Assembly (NCBI GenBank): GCA_964017235.1
Contig: OZ024940.1
Span: forward strand, 4,588,001 to 4,652,000
DNA from: Sabellastarte sp. h YS-2021
Lineage: Eukaryota > Annelida > Polychaeta > Sabellida > Sabellidae
DNA: 64,000 nucleotides
Direction of reading: 5' to 3'
Under the pieces are notes generated by a model, which did no database searches, was not told where the DNA came from, and saw only the letters and a list, made by a program, of their open reading frames with translations. Both the position numbers and the translations under genes were made by a program. Positions 18,582-32,694 of the stretch are shown piece after piece; within the stretch, counting starts at the first letter, position 1, and the number at the start of each line of letters is the position of its first letter.

Positions 18582-19177
18582 AGTAATCTCTAAATACAAT
18601 GAGGCTTAATTTTATCAAACTTCTGTTGGTATAATGATGTATTTTTGCTTTTCTGAATATTGTGCCTAGAGTCTGTCTTTAGATGGAGATTAGAGGCTAT
18701 CAAGATATCAGAATTGTTTAAAATGACAATATTTTGTTTTTATTAATTTCATCTAATGATTTTTTTTGTATCAATCATTCATATTGTGTATAATTATCAC
18801 TGCCACTATGACATCGTGGAGTGTTTGCTGGGGTTTAGTACATGGAGTAAATTTTTCCCTGCTGTTTAAATTTTGTGTTGTCACATTTTCCTCCTTTTCT
18901 TCTGTTTTTATGAATTTTCTTGTTATTATTTTTTTCGCATTTATGAACTGTTCGATTATTTATAACAGAAACTACCACCTGGGAATACCAAGTAAAGTGA
19001 TAAATATTAAAAGTGTGTGAACATTATTTTTTGCATATTATGTGTACTTAGAATTTTCTTAATACATTAATTAGTTGTGAAACTTGCACTGGTAACATTA
19101 CAAGGGCACTATATTCTTTAACCAAGCTGTGTTTTTTTTCCCGCGTAGATGTTTGAAATCCCCGGATGCCTTTGTAT

Positions 19178-19246
19178 ACTTCCGGTACCGACAAAGCACA
19201 AGTGTTGTTTAAACCTGTTTTCCTTCCTGTAAACTAGATAATAAAG
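19178..19246 (+). promoter_or_regulatory. Candidate HP1 promoter / 5' non-coding exon
   Basis: An ETS-type site ACTTCCGGT (19178-19186) lies in a locally CpG-containing stretch. A donor-like 'AAAG|gtaata' follows at 19246/19247. The HP1 coding exon starts right after an acceptor-like 'cttttcttgtcactttaag', so a spliced upstream 5'UTR exon is expected; this is the best candidate by inspection. The assignment is inferred. Confidence 0.35.
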
Positions 19247-20989
19247 GTAATACCCTGGTTCTGTGGTGTCAGTTTGTTAAGTAAAGGGTCTTGCAATGTG
19301 GAAAAGCGGTGCATTTTTCGTTGATAGCGAGATTATTTAGATAAGTTTGGAGCTACACCTGTGTCCGATATCTGCACCCGTGTGTCCGAATTACGTGCAA
19401 GTCACCGACAAAACAACTCGCCGACAAAATTCCCCGACAATTCATGAGTGCATATGCTTCTATTTTATAAAGTATTGCAAAGAAGTGCCAGGGGAAATCT
19501 GTGACCTCATAGATTCTGAGGAATATTGATGAGTTGGGTGCTATGTCCGTGAGTTCTGTAGTTTAAAGTATTAAAGTACGCATACTACCCTCTTATTCAA
19601 ACGGATAAAATTGTCGACGAGTTGCTGTCTGCGAGTTGTTTTGTTGGCGACGTGCTCATATACCGTGTGTCCCTTTTGCAGCTACGGGATACGAGCAGCT
19701 CGTGACCAAGAACTTGTACGCAAGAGATTATTTATCTTCTATGTAAAATACCATTGACCACACCATTTATGTTAAAAATAGGGGTGTTGTGGCAGCAATT
19801 TTTTCCTTCTGGTTTAACGTCTTGTACTTCCCGGTACCGTTACTGCTTCACGCCTTAACTTGGCACACCTTGGACACACAAAACGGTTATTTTCGATTGT
19901 TTTGAGTGTAGTTTTGTGGATTTCTTTTTATTAAAATATTTATTGACACAAGCGCAAGTTATAAAAGCGGTTTTTTTACTGACATAAAATCAAAATAATA
20001 AACCTTTTACACTCATTTTTAATGAGCGATAATATAATTTCTACATGAAATCAGCGCCTCAAATTGGCACAATTTGCATACGGAAATTGCTGATGATATT
20101 TAAATTATTTCTGTTGTCACTTCCACTTCCTTATTTATTAAGTGAAAATGCGCGAGTGTTTACGATAAAATACAAGTGTTACTTAATATTTTAACTTCCG
20201 TTTTGTGCCAATTTAAGGATTGTGCCATTATATGGCGACAAGCAGTAACCAACTCTGATTTAACAAAACATGAGAACCAAATAGTTTTCCATACTGTAAG
20301 CACAGATTTATCCTCTTTTCTGGTTGGCTAAACGACGAAAGATATGGTTTCTGTGAATTATCGCTCATTATGGCTGTTGTATTACAGTAAAAAGCAAATA
20401 AAAGTGGATTATGACATTTATTTTGTATGTAAGGTCAGTAAAGTTACTTTACATTGAAGTGTAAGCGGAAAGCCGGTAGCTGAACTTTATGGTGGTTTGC
20501 AATAATTTATTTACTAATACAGTAACTGCTGCAAACACCCCTAGTTAAAAATGTTTTTTTTTTTTAGAAACCCTATGTGTGTATACATGAATATTAAGGA
20601 ATTGTACAAGTGCGAGAGTTTGAAGTATTTGATCTCCAACTAAACAGATATTCTTACATAAAATACTTGGAACTCACACCCACAACTCTTACACAAATAT
20701 TTTTAAAAAATATAAAAGTTATTTCTGCTTGAATATCAAATGTAAACCCAGCTCATTAATGTTAATAAAAGTTTTAATGTTATGAAAATTTTTTTGGCTT
20801 TGCTATTACAATTTCATACCGTGTATGAAAAATGCACATGTACATAGTTCGATGGAGGGTTTGCTACTCTCGCCCTCCCGGACTACTGCACATTTTGTTA
20901 AAAAAGAGTAAACAAACTTGTGTTGGGGAAAAAGAAAATATTAATGAAAAAATGAGTTTTTTTCAAAGGGCTTTTCTTGTCACTTTAAG

Positions 20990-23544
<2,555 letters not shown>

Positions 23545-24587
23545 TGAGGGATTCTGGGAAATATGAGATTGAACGCAAGACACTGCCATGGGTGACAAAG
23601 TGATCCCAGAAGTGAGAACCTTGTGTGAGTGATTGAGAGAAAGAGACTGAGTAAGAATTGAATGGTAGAATTTGATTGAGGGAGATCAGAGGGGAATTGT
23701 GGGTAATTTGAGGTTGTGGGTTTAAGCTACAGATATACAGAGCCAGCAGTGAGGAATTTGGGGAAATTGTGGAGGGATTGTGGAAAATTGAGGTGCTCAA
23801 TCTGGAGGTTTGGGGTGGGTGGGATAATAAAGCCATATGGTCAAAAGAGAGTGGTTTTAGAAATAAGGGAGGGATTATGGGGTATAAAGGCGGTGTGTTT
23901 TTTTTCTGTTAGGGTTTTTGGGTGAGGGCAAAAGCAAAAAGCGAGGGTTGTGGGGGAATAAATGAAAGGTTGTTGGAAAATGTAGGGAAAAAGGATTAGG
24001 GAAAATGTAAGGGTCAGTGTAAATAATTACGCCCAACTGAGGGAATGAATAAGGGATAATAGGGTATTTATTGGATAAACCTGAGATATTGTAAGGAAAT
24101 GGACAGAGGTATGTTACATTGGGGATGATTTACATTGGCAGGATGGTATAAAATTTTGGGTCAAAAGTTGTCACGAATGCTTAAAGTTTAAAGGTCAATT
24201 TACAGTCAAAGGTCACCCAAAGTGTCTGTGGTGAGGTATTTGTCATGCTGTGAATTGTTTACATGGTTCTTGTGAATGCTAGTTCTGTTCAATCTCGAGG
24301 AAGTGCCAGACTCATGCTATAAGACTAACACGAGGAGAGAGCGACAAACAGTATACCGTGCATTTTCTCTGCGTAGAAACAGATACGTCTTTTTGTAATT
24401 GTTGGTTGTAGGTTTGGTTGAATTCTGCTGCTATTTAATTTGACATTTTTTCTTTCTTTTAAACTTGTTTCCACACTGAATGGATTCATTGGATCTGTAA
24501 GATTCTGTTTGACCTGTGATGTTATAGAATTTCCCAATGAGCCAAAATAAATAGCTAGCAAAATGAAACGTCTTACCGTATTTTAAG

Positions 24588-24900
24588 TAGGGCTGTGACT
24601 TGGGTTAAGAAACAGGGTACCCACTTAGTAACGTCTTGCCTGATTATGGGTACCATTGTTTTAAGTTTGAACCGATCTGAAGTAGATCTGCTTGTCATCG
24701 CACAGTAAGATGGCCGTTATTTGTGAGATAGGGAATATTAAGTAGTTGATTCTGAAACTTAAGTGTCACCCAGGTTATCTATGGGTATAAACAATAACGG
24801 TTTCACCAGTAACCTTTAGTGTGTGCTTAAGGTTTTTTTTTTTTTTTTGTTTTTTTTTGGAGGGGGGGGGGGTATCCAGTTTCTCTGTGACACAGCCCTA
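24588..24900. mobile_element. MITE with 10-bp flanking duplication
   Basis: It begins 'tagggctgtgac' and ends 'gtgacacagcccta', an inverted pair. The 10-bp word 'gtattttaag' occurs immediately on both sides (24578-24587 and 24901-24910). A duplication of 9-11 bp points to a Mutator-like or related superfamily; an 8-bp hAT duplication with two extra matching bases is the alternative. It contains T- and G-homopolymer runs. Confidence 0.8.
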
Positions 24901-25571
24901 GTATTTTAAGTGCAGTGCTTAAGTTAAAAACAAGAGGTTAGTGCATTTGTTCTCACCTGCCATTTTGTTGCATCATAGTATAAATGTGGATTTTTATATA
25001 TATAGACATGGTTTTATTTTGTACATACACACTAGCGCGGTTTTTGAATGTGGATTAGTGCTCCAGTGATTACTCTTCCAACTCGCATATAGTGACTCGC
25101 AAATGGGTGCACACTCGCCACAGATTGGGAAAATGTTCCCAGCTTGAGTTTCAGTCACCATTGGGACATTTTCCACAAACGTTTAAACACCCTTGTTCAT
25201 TATCACATACGTTTTCACCATTGTAAATCTTCATAAGGCTCACGTTTGAAGGAATATTTCCATTTGTTTCCATCTAACAAATGTAACATGATCCTCCTAA
25301 CTCTCCTGGGGTGTTCTGCGTAACATCTCGAGTTGACTTTAAATAGGACTCGCTGGGGCACTGATACGGTGGTAAGAACGACCGATACCGTAATGTATGC
25401 AATGGTCGAGTTACTTGCTGTGTGTGAATTAATGCTTGTTTTATCTCTAATTCTTTTGTAAGTCAGGCTGACACAATGATCATGTTATTTTTGTATTTCA
25501 AGCAAGATATGTCTTATTCTTTGTGCATGTGCCTGTTAAATCGATGAGAAACCTTTCATTTTAACTGATGT

Positions 25572-25785
25572 AGTGGAACTTCCATTATCTGACCTTTTAT
25601 TATCTGTATTTTTCACTTGATAACACACACACCCCCACCCCCCACGCCCACCCCCCCACACCCCACCCCCACCCCCCAAAGTTGTTTACAATGGAAAGAA
25701 GTAAACTTCAATTTTTTTCTGAATCTTCTGTTATGCAACCAAGAATCTAATGCCCCCACTATGGTTGGATAATGGAAGTTCCACT
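25572..25785. mobile_element. Small MITE with perfect 18-bp TIRs, pogo/Tigger-like ends
   Basis: 'agtggaacttccattatc' (25572-25589) is the exact reverse complement of 25768-25785. The ends resemble the AGTGGAACCTCCATTAT-type TIRs of Tigger/pogo-like elements. A clear TA duplication is not evident. The middle is filled by a C/A-rich simple repeat (about 25622-25680). Confidence 0.75.
25622..25680 (+). repeat. C/A-rich simple repeat
   Basis: Low-complexity ACACCCCCACCCC-type sequence lying inside the TIR-bounded element. Confidence 0.85.
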
Positions 25786-27339
25786 GGATGTTAGTTAAGG
25801 GAATGCTTACTGACTAAACTCTGGTCGAAAAAAAAAGTGAAAGGATATTTTTTAAAACCCCAAAATGGTCCAAGGTTTAAAATAGGGGAATGTTCTTATT
25901 TTACTGAAATACTGTAACAAAGTATTGTAATAGTCATTTATTAATTAATAGATTGTCCCCACCAAAAGAATAAGTGAGAAAATACGAAATACTAAACATG
26001 GATAATAAATCGACAGAAATTATAAGCTTTTAGCAAATATTTTTCAGTTTTCATTTTATAATAAGCATGTTTTGGTTTTATAAACCCCTCTTCCTGTTAG
26101 TGCAAATCATTTGATTGGGCAACTGCAGGTCTTAAACACAGTGGCGGTGTTGATGTTCTATTGGTGAATTTTGTATGTATGAGTTGTCACCAGATTGCAT
26201 TTACAGAGCTCGGTTTTATCAGACAATGTGAGAGCATTGGTTTAAGAGAAAACCGTGTTTTTATTATCTTTTTCTCAAAGCAGATTAAGACCTGTGTTCA
26301 TTTGACTCTTTGTCAACGTGTCTTTCATAGCCAAAATGGCTCCTAAATATATATTCAGTCTTGGCTTGCGAGCTATTTTGTGTGGCAAGAATACTGGATT
26401 TACAAGATTTGCTATCAATAATACGCAACCTGGTTATGTTCGATTTCACTGACCATATATAGACTTAAACTAATCTAGTTGTTGAAATGTACAGAAAATA
26501 CCAGTAGAAATTGTAATTGTGGTCATTAGTTGCAAAAGAATGCCACTCAAATAGCTCAAATCTGTATTAAATTTGTGACTTTTTATTGCATTTTGGTTGG
26601 AAAAAAACTCTTCAATATTTGGGTCTATTTTGTCCAAAATTTTGAACGAAAATTCAGATTTTTTATTCGTTTTTAGCAAGTTTTAATGTCAGTCTTTTGT
26701 TTGCGTAGTTCCCATGTTATCAGGTGGCAAATATTTTTCTATCTGCAAAGAAGCATTTGTATTTCTTTGAATAATGTCACATGATCACAAGAGAGAGTAA
26801 CTCAAAGCATTATCATCATATTGTGGATGTCAACTGTAAATAAAATGACATGAAATCACTCCGTTTCTCATTTTAACTTCCCCTATCCATTTTTTTTTTT
26901 TTAGTAGCCTGATCGTCATCTGTATCATATTTAATGAGAAATTCACCACAGTGTATGAAATTTGCCACTTACGAAAAACATTCCCCATTGTAATATATAT
27001 CAAAATCAAGTGTCATAATTTGATTGAAATTTGTTATTTTCGGTGATAATTTGGCGATATTTTATGGACATTGACCATTGAATTTTAGTGTCTTTTGCAT
27101 GTATTTACTTAAGTGGTGAGTCTCTCATTTCTTTTTACTTTGATTCTGCTTTCCTCTGACCTTAACATGCTGCTTCTTTCTCTTTTGTACAATAATTTCA
27201 CACTTTGTATTGTTTTCTTTGATCTCAACACTTTGATCTCAGTTATTTTTCTGTGGTGTGATTTTGACTCTAAACCGTGATATTTTGGTTACTTTTGATC
27301 TTAACACCCTAATTTTTAATCCCAGCCCATTAAGGCTGG

Positions 27340-27770
27340 GGTTATAGTCGTCCCCTGCGCTGTCCGGGCAGCGGCGGTGGGCATAAAGCTTGTGGGTGTT
27401 CCACAGGCTAAAGCCATGCACAGATTTTCACCAAATTTTCAGGGTATGTTTAACCCAAGAGGATCTAGAGGTGATTAGGTTTTGCGGGGTATTTCACAAC
27501 AACTGTTGACATGGCAACACTGGATCTTAAAGTTTGTGGGTGTTCCACAGCTTAAACCTATGAACAGATTTTCATCAAATTTTCAGGGTTTGTTTTCTCT
27601 AAGATAATCTAGAGCTGATTGGTTTTTGGGGAGTATCTGGTAATAACTGTTGCCATGGCAACACTTGTTAAGATTTTTGGGTCTTAAAGTTTGTGGGTGT
27701 TCCACAGCCTAAACCCATGCATGGAATTTCATCAAATTTTCAGTTGGTGAATTTTTCTAGTGAATCTTAA
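27340..27770 (+). repeat. Three tandem ~150-bp units
   Basis: 'gtgggtgttccacag' starts copies at about 27390, 27536 and 27693, each followed by 'taaacccatg', 'gattttcatcaaattttcag' and (first two) 'actgttgacatggcaacact'-like sequence. Confidence 0.75.
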
Positions 27771-28077
27771 ACTAATTTTGGTGAAACTATGAAGGTTTAA
27801 GATTAATGAAAGTTTCTTACAGGTCAGTTTTTTTTTGCCGATACAATATATCTGACTATAGTTCTGACTGCAGCATGGGTGCACTTTGGTACATGATCAA
27901 AACACTGTGCTTAAGTGTATTCTTTTAGAGTTTTTTTTTTTTTTTTTAGTGTAGTGATAATAGGTTTGGATCTTGACATAGATATCAACTGGGGAATTTG
28001 GCAGTTTGTCGGTCCCATATGGGATGAAGAGTTGGACCCTAACCTGGTTATATGTCTTGCCTTTTATTACAATTTCC

Positions 28078-28310
28078 GGGACCACGGTGGCAGAGTGGGA
28101 ACACTCACCTCCCGCCTCTGAGGCCGGGGTTCGATTCCCGGCGCGGCCTCAAGTGGGAAAGCTGGTAGTTGCTTGCCGTTGGTCGGCAGTTTACAGTACA
28201 GAACCCTAACGAACTGTATGTACTGGTTTCTTCTGCCCTTCCAACTACCCGTCGTGATATGACCTGTACAGTGTTGAAAGCGACGTAAAACCCCAAATAA
28301 ATAAATAAAT
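28078..28310 (+). mobile_element. Full-length tRNA-derived SINE, family 1, with 12-bp TSD
   Basis: A 233-bp element with A-box region 'ccacggtggcagagtggg', B box 'ggttcgattcc', body 'ggtagttgcttgccgttgg', conserved 3' core 'gttgaaagcgacgtaaaacc' and an (aaat)n tail. The exact 12-bp duplication 'attacaatttcc' flanks it (28066-28077, 28311-28322), so both borders are certain. Confidence 0.92.
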
Positions 28311-28384
28311 ATTACAATTTCCTCTCCCCCTTTGGTCTGGTAGTATATGCTGCCTTGCATTACAACTACCTGTCCCCTTTATTA

Positions 28385-28520
28385 CTTTTACAGTACATTG
28401 TGGTACCGTGTTAATATCCCAGCTAGGCATTTATTCACTAGGCCCTCACCTCTGGTCTCAGGTTCGAGTCCAGATTATGGCAACTGTTCGATACATTTGT
28501 GTATAGTTGCGCCTTTGAGT
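28385..28520 (+). repeat. tRNA-like SINE fragment
   Basis: 'cactaggccctcacctct' and 'caggttcgagtcc' resemble SINE A- and B-box regions. Only the head is recognisable. Confidence 0.4.
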
Positions 28521-29739
28521 CTATCAACTATGGAGATTAAACGCTATAAAAGTCCATATTACATTAGGTTAGAACAGGAAGAATGCTCTTGAGAGTCTGA
28601 CCTGATCTGACCTCTAATGAAAGGACGTAAGACTCCCAGCCTTGACCTTTATACAGTGTGTTACGAGTGATGTGCAGTACATCTTGTCTAGCTTTATGTT
28701 AACTAGAGCTACCATGTATTGAAAGCTGTTAACACCGAAATTGGATATTGAAGCAGTTTAGCTGCTGAAAAAGACAGACAATTTGATCTTTCACCTTTGA
28801 CCTAGTGTAGAGGTCTGATTGACATTTAGGAGAATTGGCGATAATCGTAAGCTTTGCAGAATACCAGACAATGGTGATTTCGCAAGAGTCAACCCAAAGT
28901 CCAACCTTAATATATCATTTGACTTAGAAGTGACATTAAACCTAGATCAATAATATTCAGTCCATTGATCCAAAATCTATTTGGGGACCTTGTGATGAAT
29001 AGAAAGTAGTCCACCTATTTAGAAAGGTGAATGTGCCTGAATGTTCTGAAGTGGCTGATCCAATGAGCTATTTATATTATTTCTGGATCAACAGATCCCA
29101 TTCATAGAATAGGCCACACTAAACATGGTATTGGCTTAATCTGACATTTTTAGTATATATTCCTCAGATACTATATATTGGTAATAGTTTACCAGTTAGT
29201 GACTAATACATGCTAATGCTACTTTTAGACCAAATTAACCCAGTCATTTCAGCTTTAGTTGAAGTAAGTGTAGTGGCTCTCAAAATGGATACAAATATTC
29301 TGTGTTCGCAGACATTAAGGTATGTTACACAAGAGCGAGATTTACACGAATATTTATATGTTCATACCAGTGGATTTTAATATATACAATGGCACATGAC
29401 TACATCATTCTGAAGGTTTTCCAAAAATTCACCTCCCAAAACCTGTCTGAAATATAGCTTTTGGAGGATATTTAATTTTCATAACTATAATATTGTCATT
29501 ATGAACTTCAGGAGGCATTGATCAGATAGACTTACTACATTCAAAGCAGTTTAGGGGTGTTTTACAACCCATATTGAGAGTATGGAAAGAAATACATTGT
29601 AAATTAAACCGATATACCAAATTTGAAGGACTTCCATATATCACAAAAGTAAAAATGGGCCCTTTTGCAGAAAAAATGTTTTGAAAAAAGAAGCCCTGAG
29701 GAGGTTTTGCACTTGATATAAGTGCTTTGTAAAGCTGCA

Positions 29740-29833
29740 TAGCAGTAGCTGCCCTGTCACTAGTCAGACTGCCCCACTGACTCTAGTTGTGGGGCTGTGT
29801 GTGTTGAAACTGACGTAAACCCAAACCAATCAG
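29740..29833 (+). repeat. SINE 3' fragment
   Basis: 'gttgaaactgacgtaaaccc' matches the conserved 3' core of the family-1 SINEs ('gttgaaagcgacgtaaaacc'), with a diverged body before it. Confidence 0.5.
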
Positions 29834-30110
29834 TGTAGAAGTGGTTGTGTCAGACATTGACAACACACAGCAGGACGACTTGACTAGTGCTGCCCGAGGA
29901 TCCCATCCACAGGTAAGTGAACACTGCATGTAATTACCTTCGTTAAGGAGGATAGGTTTGTGGTGGCATTGGCTTGTATGTTTCCAAAATAACTTAATAA
30001 AATGTTACACAGAATTTGATGAAACTTTGAGGAAATGTTGACAATGACACTACAAACAGCGCATTTGAATTTGGTAGTGGTAAAAGGATCTTTTATCATT
30101 GCAAGATAGG

Positions 30111-30333
30111 GCCATTTTTAGTGTATTATACCTGAACAGTTGATTGTAAGATTGCTTGGCAAAAAAAGGTATCAGTTATCCCTAGAATAGTGTCTATAAT
30201 ATTAATATACCTAAGTTTAAGCCATTTTTAGTCTATTATACCGCAACAGTTGATTGTAAGATTGCTTGGCTAAAAAAGGTATCCGTTATCCCTAGAATAG
30301 TGTCTATAATATTAATATACCTAAGTTTAAGCC
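30111..30333 (+). repeat. Recent 111-bp tandem duplication
   Basis: Two nearly identical copies start at 30111 and 30222. Both read 'gccatttttagt', 'aacagttgattgtaagattg', 'ttatccctagaatagtgtct' and 'atacctaagtttaag'. Only a few bases differ, so the duplication is young. Confidence 0.9.
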
Positions 30334-31275
30334 GAATCCCGCCAAAATTCTAGATAATGTTATCCGGAAGACTTGCTCTACTAGTCAAATAAGTTTTTAT
30401 TATTTAACTAAACCTTTACCTCCCTAGAGGAGAAAGCTTCGTTTTTTTTTGTAAGCAAAAAACTGATTTGTAGTGTAAAATCTCTGTAGAAGTTAAAAAA
30501 TGTTAAAAATATTGACATTAAGACTTGTAACCATTGACATGTGTAATATCTGAAACAGAAAAATTTACATTAAAGAACTGTGTTTAATAATCGTACATGC
30601 AAATATGCAGTTCAATATTTAGTTGATAGGCTTATACAGTAGCTTTTGGGGAGAATCAAATGGGTAATTTTGTAGTTGTGTTTTATCCCTAATGTTTTTT
30701 CAACAGGATATAAATCCGGTTCACTAGAACGCTGAAGCACATTGGTGTCCATGTAGACAAAACCTGACCGACAGCTGTGTGCCAACTCATTGAGGTTTCC
30801 TGTGGAGTCTACCGTAAACTGAAGATTAAATTACAGGTGTGTATAATATGATTGGTTATTATACAATTTGTACAGGGCAATGAGGGCATAAATCAAGTTA
30901 GTATATAACCCCAAAGCACCTGCTTTTCCATCTTGTCCCAAACAGTTTGATTTTGATATTGGCTGTTTTGTTTAGACTTTCTGTGCTGTTTACTCTCAAC
31001 CTGCAGATGAAATTACCAGTATAACAGACTAAATGCTTTGTACAGGGCCTAAATGAATCCTGCATATATAACCCTGCAGGGCCTGGGTATAAAACCAGTC
31101 AACAAACCTAAATGACTTGGTTGGTCGTTACTGGAGCATTGCCACACACGATTCCTTCACTTTATCAGGGACAAGTTTTAAGTAGGTGTTCACTGCAGCA
31201 TTTATAGATACTGTTTTATAAAGGGGTCATTTGACCAGATCTATGAATTATCCTCATGTTGTATCGGTGTATATT

Positions 31276-31505
31276 GGGGCCACGGTGGCAGAGTGGTAAC
31301 GCTCTCGCCTCCCACCTCTGAGGCCGGGGTTCGGTTCCCGGCACGGCCTCAAGTGGGAAAGCTGGTAGTTTCTTGCTGTTGGTCAGCAGTTTACAGTACA
31401 GAACATTGACGAACTGTATGTACTGGTTTCTTCTGCCCTTCCAACTACCCGTCGTGATATGACCTGTACAGTGTTGAAAGTGACGTAAAACCCCAAATAA
31501 ATAAA
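31276..31505 (+). mobile_element. Full-length tRNA-derived SINE, family 1
   Basis: Same structure as the 28.1-kb copy: 'ggggccacggtggcagagtgg', B box 'ggttcggttcc', body, 'gttgaaagtgacgtaaaacc' and an aaat tail. Flanks 'atcggtgtatat' and 'atcagtgcatat' look like a mutated target duplication. Confidence 0.88.
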
Positions 31506-31808
31506 TATCAGTGCATATCTTTCAGTATTTCCTAGATTTGTACTTGATCACTGATTTCTTCCAATAAGCCATCATTATTACAACTGACACAATGGAGCCA
31601 TTTATTTATCATTTATAAATAGTGCTTTCGCTATTCTTTTTCCAGCTGAACAAAGCCAGCCCGGGCAGATTACTGGAACAAGATGGCCGTCTAGGGGAGC
31701 TTTGGTAACAGGGCAAGCCACCTCAACCAAGATTCTCTGGGCCAGCCAGGGATATGAATTTTGCAGTAGAGGTAGGTGTCCATTGAATTTTACCCCTTGT
31801 CTGGAAGG

Positions 31809-32234
31809 TAGAGCTGAAACGATTAGCAAAAATTTCTAGCCGGGTAGTCGCTTGCATTAACCATCGACTAACCGATTAACTGCTTCCGAGGTTTGGCATA
31901 TATGAGAAATACCAAAAACGTCACATGTTCCGGATGTAAATAAATAAAATGGCGGATCGCGAGATGCTGAAAAGCAAAGAAATTCACCAGATTGTTGGGT
32001 AAATTGGCTAATAATGTTATATGTTGATATTTTAAAAATAAAATACATATAAAATGCTTTATTTTGATGCCTTTTAAGTTCTTGACTCGAAATACTCAGA
32101 GTTTCAATGATCGCGTAAAATCTGCTATGTGGTGATATACAGAAGAAAACAGCTAACCGATTTCACAATATTGGGGTCGACTAGTGCTTTGGTAACCTAA
32201 CAATCGATAAGTAAGAATAATCGTTTCAGCTCTA
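31809..32234. mobile_element. hAT-like MITE with 17-bp perfect TIRs
   Basis: 'tagagctgaaacgatta' (31809-31825) is the exact reverse complement of 32218-32234. The end sequence is of the 'AGGGCTGAAACGATTA' hAT type. The interior holds further complementary words ('cgactaaccgatta', 'gctaaccgatt'). No clean TSD was found, so the borders rest on the TIRs alone. Confidence 0.85.
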
Positions 32235-32252
32235 CTACCATTAAAAATACTA

Positions 32253-32550
32253 GGGGACGCGGTGGTGTGGTGGTTAGTCCACTCACCTTCCACCTCTAAG
32301 GCGATGGGTTCGAGTTTCTCGGCACCCTCCAGCCTTATGTGGGAAAGTTTGTAGTTGCTTGCCGCTGTCCGGTGGTTTACAGTGCATTGCTAGAGAAACT
32401 AGTATGCTCTGCTTTCCTCCACCCTCCAACACTACACAACCGTGTGGTTGGCAAACTTAGGCTGTGATAGGTCAACCGATTACCTGAAAGCGGGTCAAAG
32501 TTGATAAGAAATTGAGCACAATATAGCGAAGCTCGCTACCAAAAAAACTA
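32253..32550 (+). mobile_element. tRNA-derived SINE, family 3
   Basis: It starts 'ggggacgcggtggtgtggtgg', has 'gggttcgagtt' as B box and a body similar to family 1 ('agtttgtagttgcttgccg', 'ggtttacagtgcattgc'). It ends differently ('gcgaagctcgctacc', then A run). It lies 18 bases after the MITE. Confidence 0.75.
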
Positions 32551-32694
32551 TTAAAATAGAAGTTTAGTTAGCCAACTACTTGGATAAAACTTCTTCTGTA
32601 GTCATATTTGTCTCTCTGCCCCTGTTTGTCAGTAAGAGTCACAGCCAAAGTTCCAATTCAGAACTTGTTAAAGGAACAAGTTGTTCACTCAGTG

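Larger units (their letters stand above)
17061..20989. other. Shared upstream region of the divergent hnRNP/HP1 pair
   Basis: About 3.9 kb between the two start codons, without a supported coding gene. It holds a SINE head at 17,956, a 22-bp inverted repeat at 18.5 kb and a more CpG-containing segment at about 19.14-19.7 kb that is the best candidate for the HP1 promoter. If the HP1 5'UTR begins near 19.2 kb, most of 19.25-20.99 kb is its first intron. Frames at 18,766-19,020 and 20,832-21,071 show no domain or exon support. Confidence 0.5.
23545..27339 (+). other. HP1 3'UTR and downstream flank
   Basis: The stop TAG at 23542-23544 is followed by purine-rich sequence. AATAAA signals on the plus strand lie at 23826-23831 (earliest), 24546-24551 and 26839-26844; the first would give a 3'UTR of about 0.3 kb. 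Two MITEs sit in this flank. No other coding exon was recognised. Confidence 0.55.
29834..31771 (+). other. Exon-like segments of an unidentified plus-strand transcript
   Basis: Three segments have plausible borders: 29834-29912 (donor gtaagt), 30707-30836 (acceptor caacag, donor gtgtgt) and 31646-31771 (acceptor tttttccag, donor gtaggt). The first is open as '...VVVSDIDNTQQDDL...GSHPQ'. Joined to the second it would stop after 'DINPVH'; joined to the third it would stop after 'RLGELW'. The third is also open throughout in another frame. Further candidates follow at 49.76 and 55.62 kb. No family is recognised, the true chain is undecided, and chance open frames remain possible. Confidence 0.25.

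Noticed and set aside
18766-19020. 84-codon plus-strand frame between the divergent genes
   Set aside because: Hydrophobic T-rich translation typical of AT-rich non-coding DNA; no splice sites or start context.
28078-28310. tRNA gene
   Set aside because: A and B boxes are present, but the cloverleaf stems are not, and the copy has a SINE body, tail and TSD.
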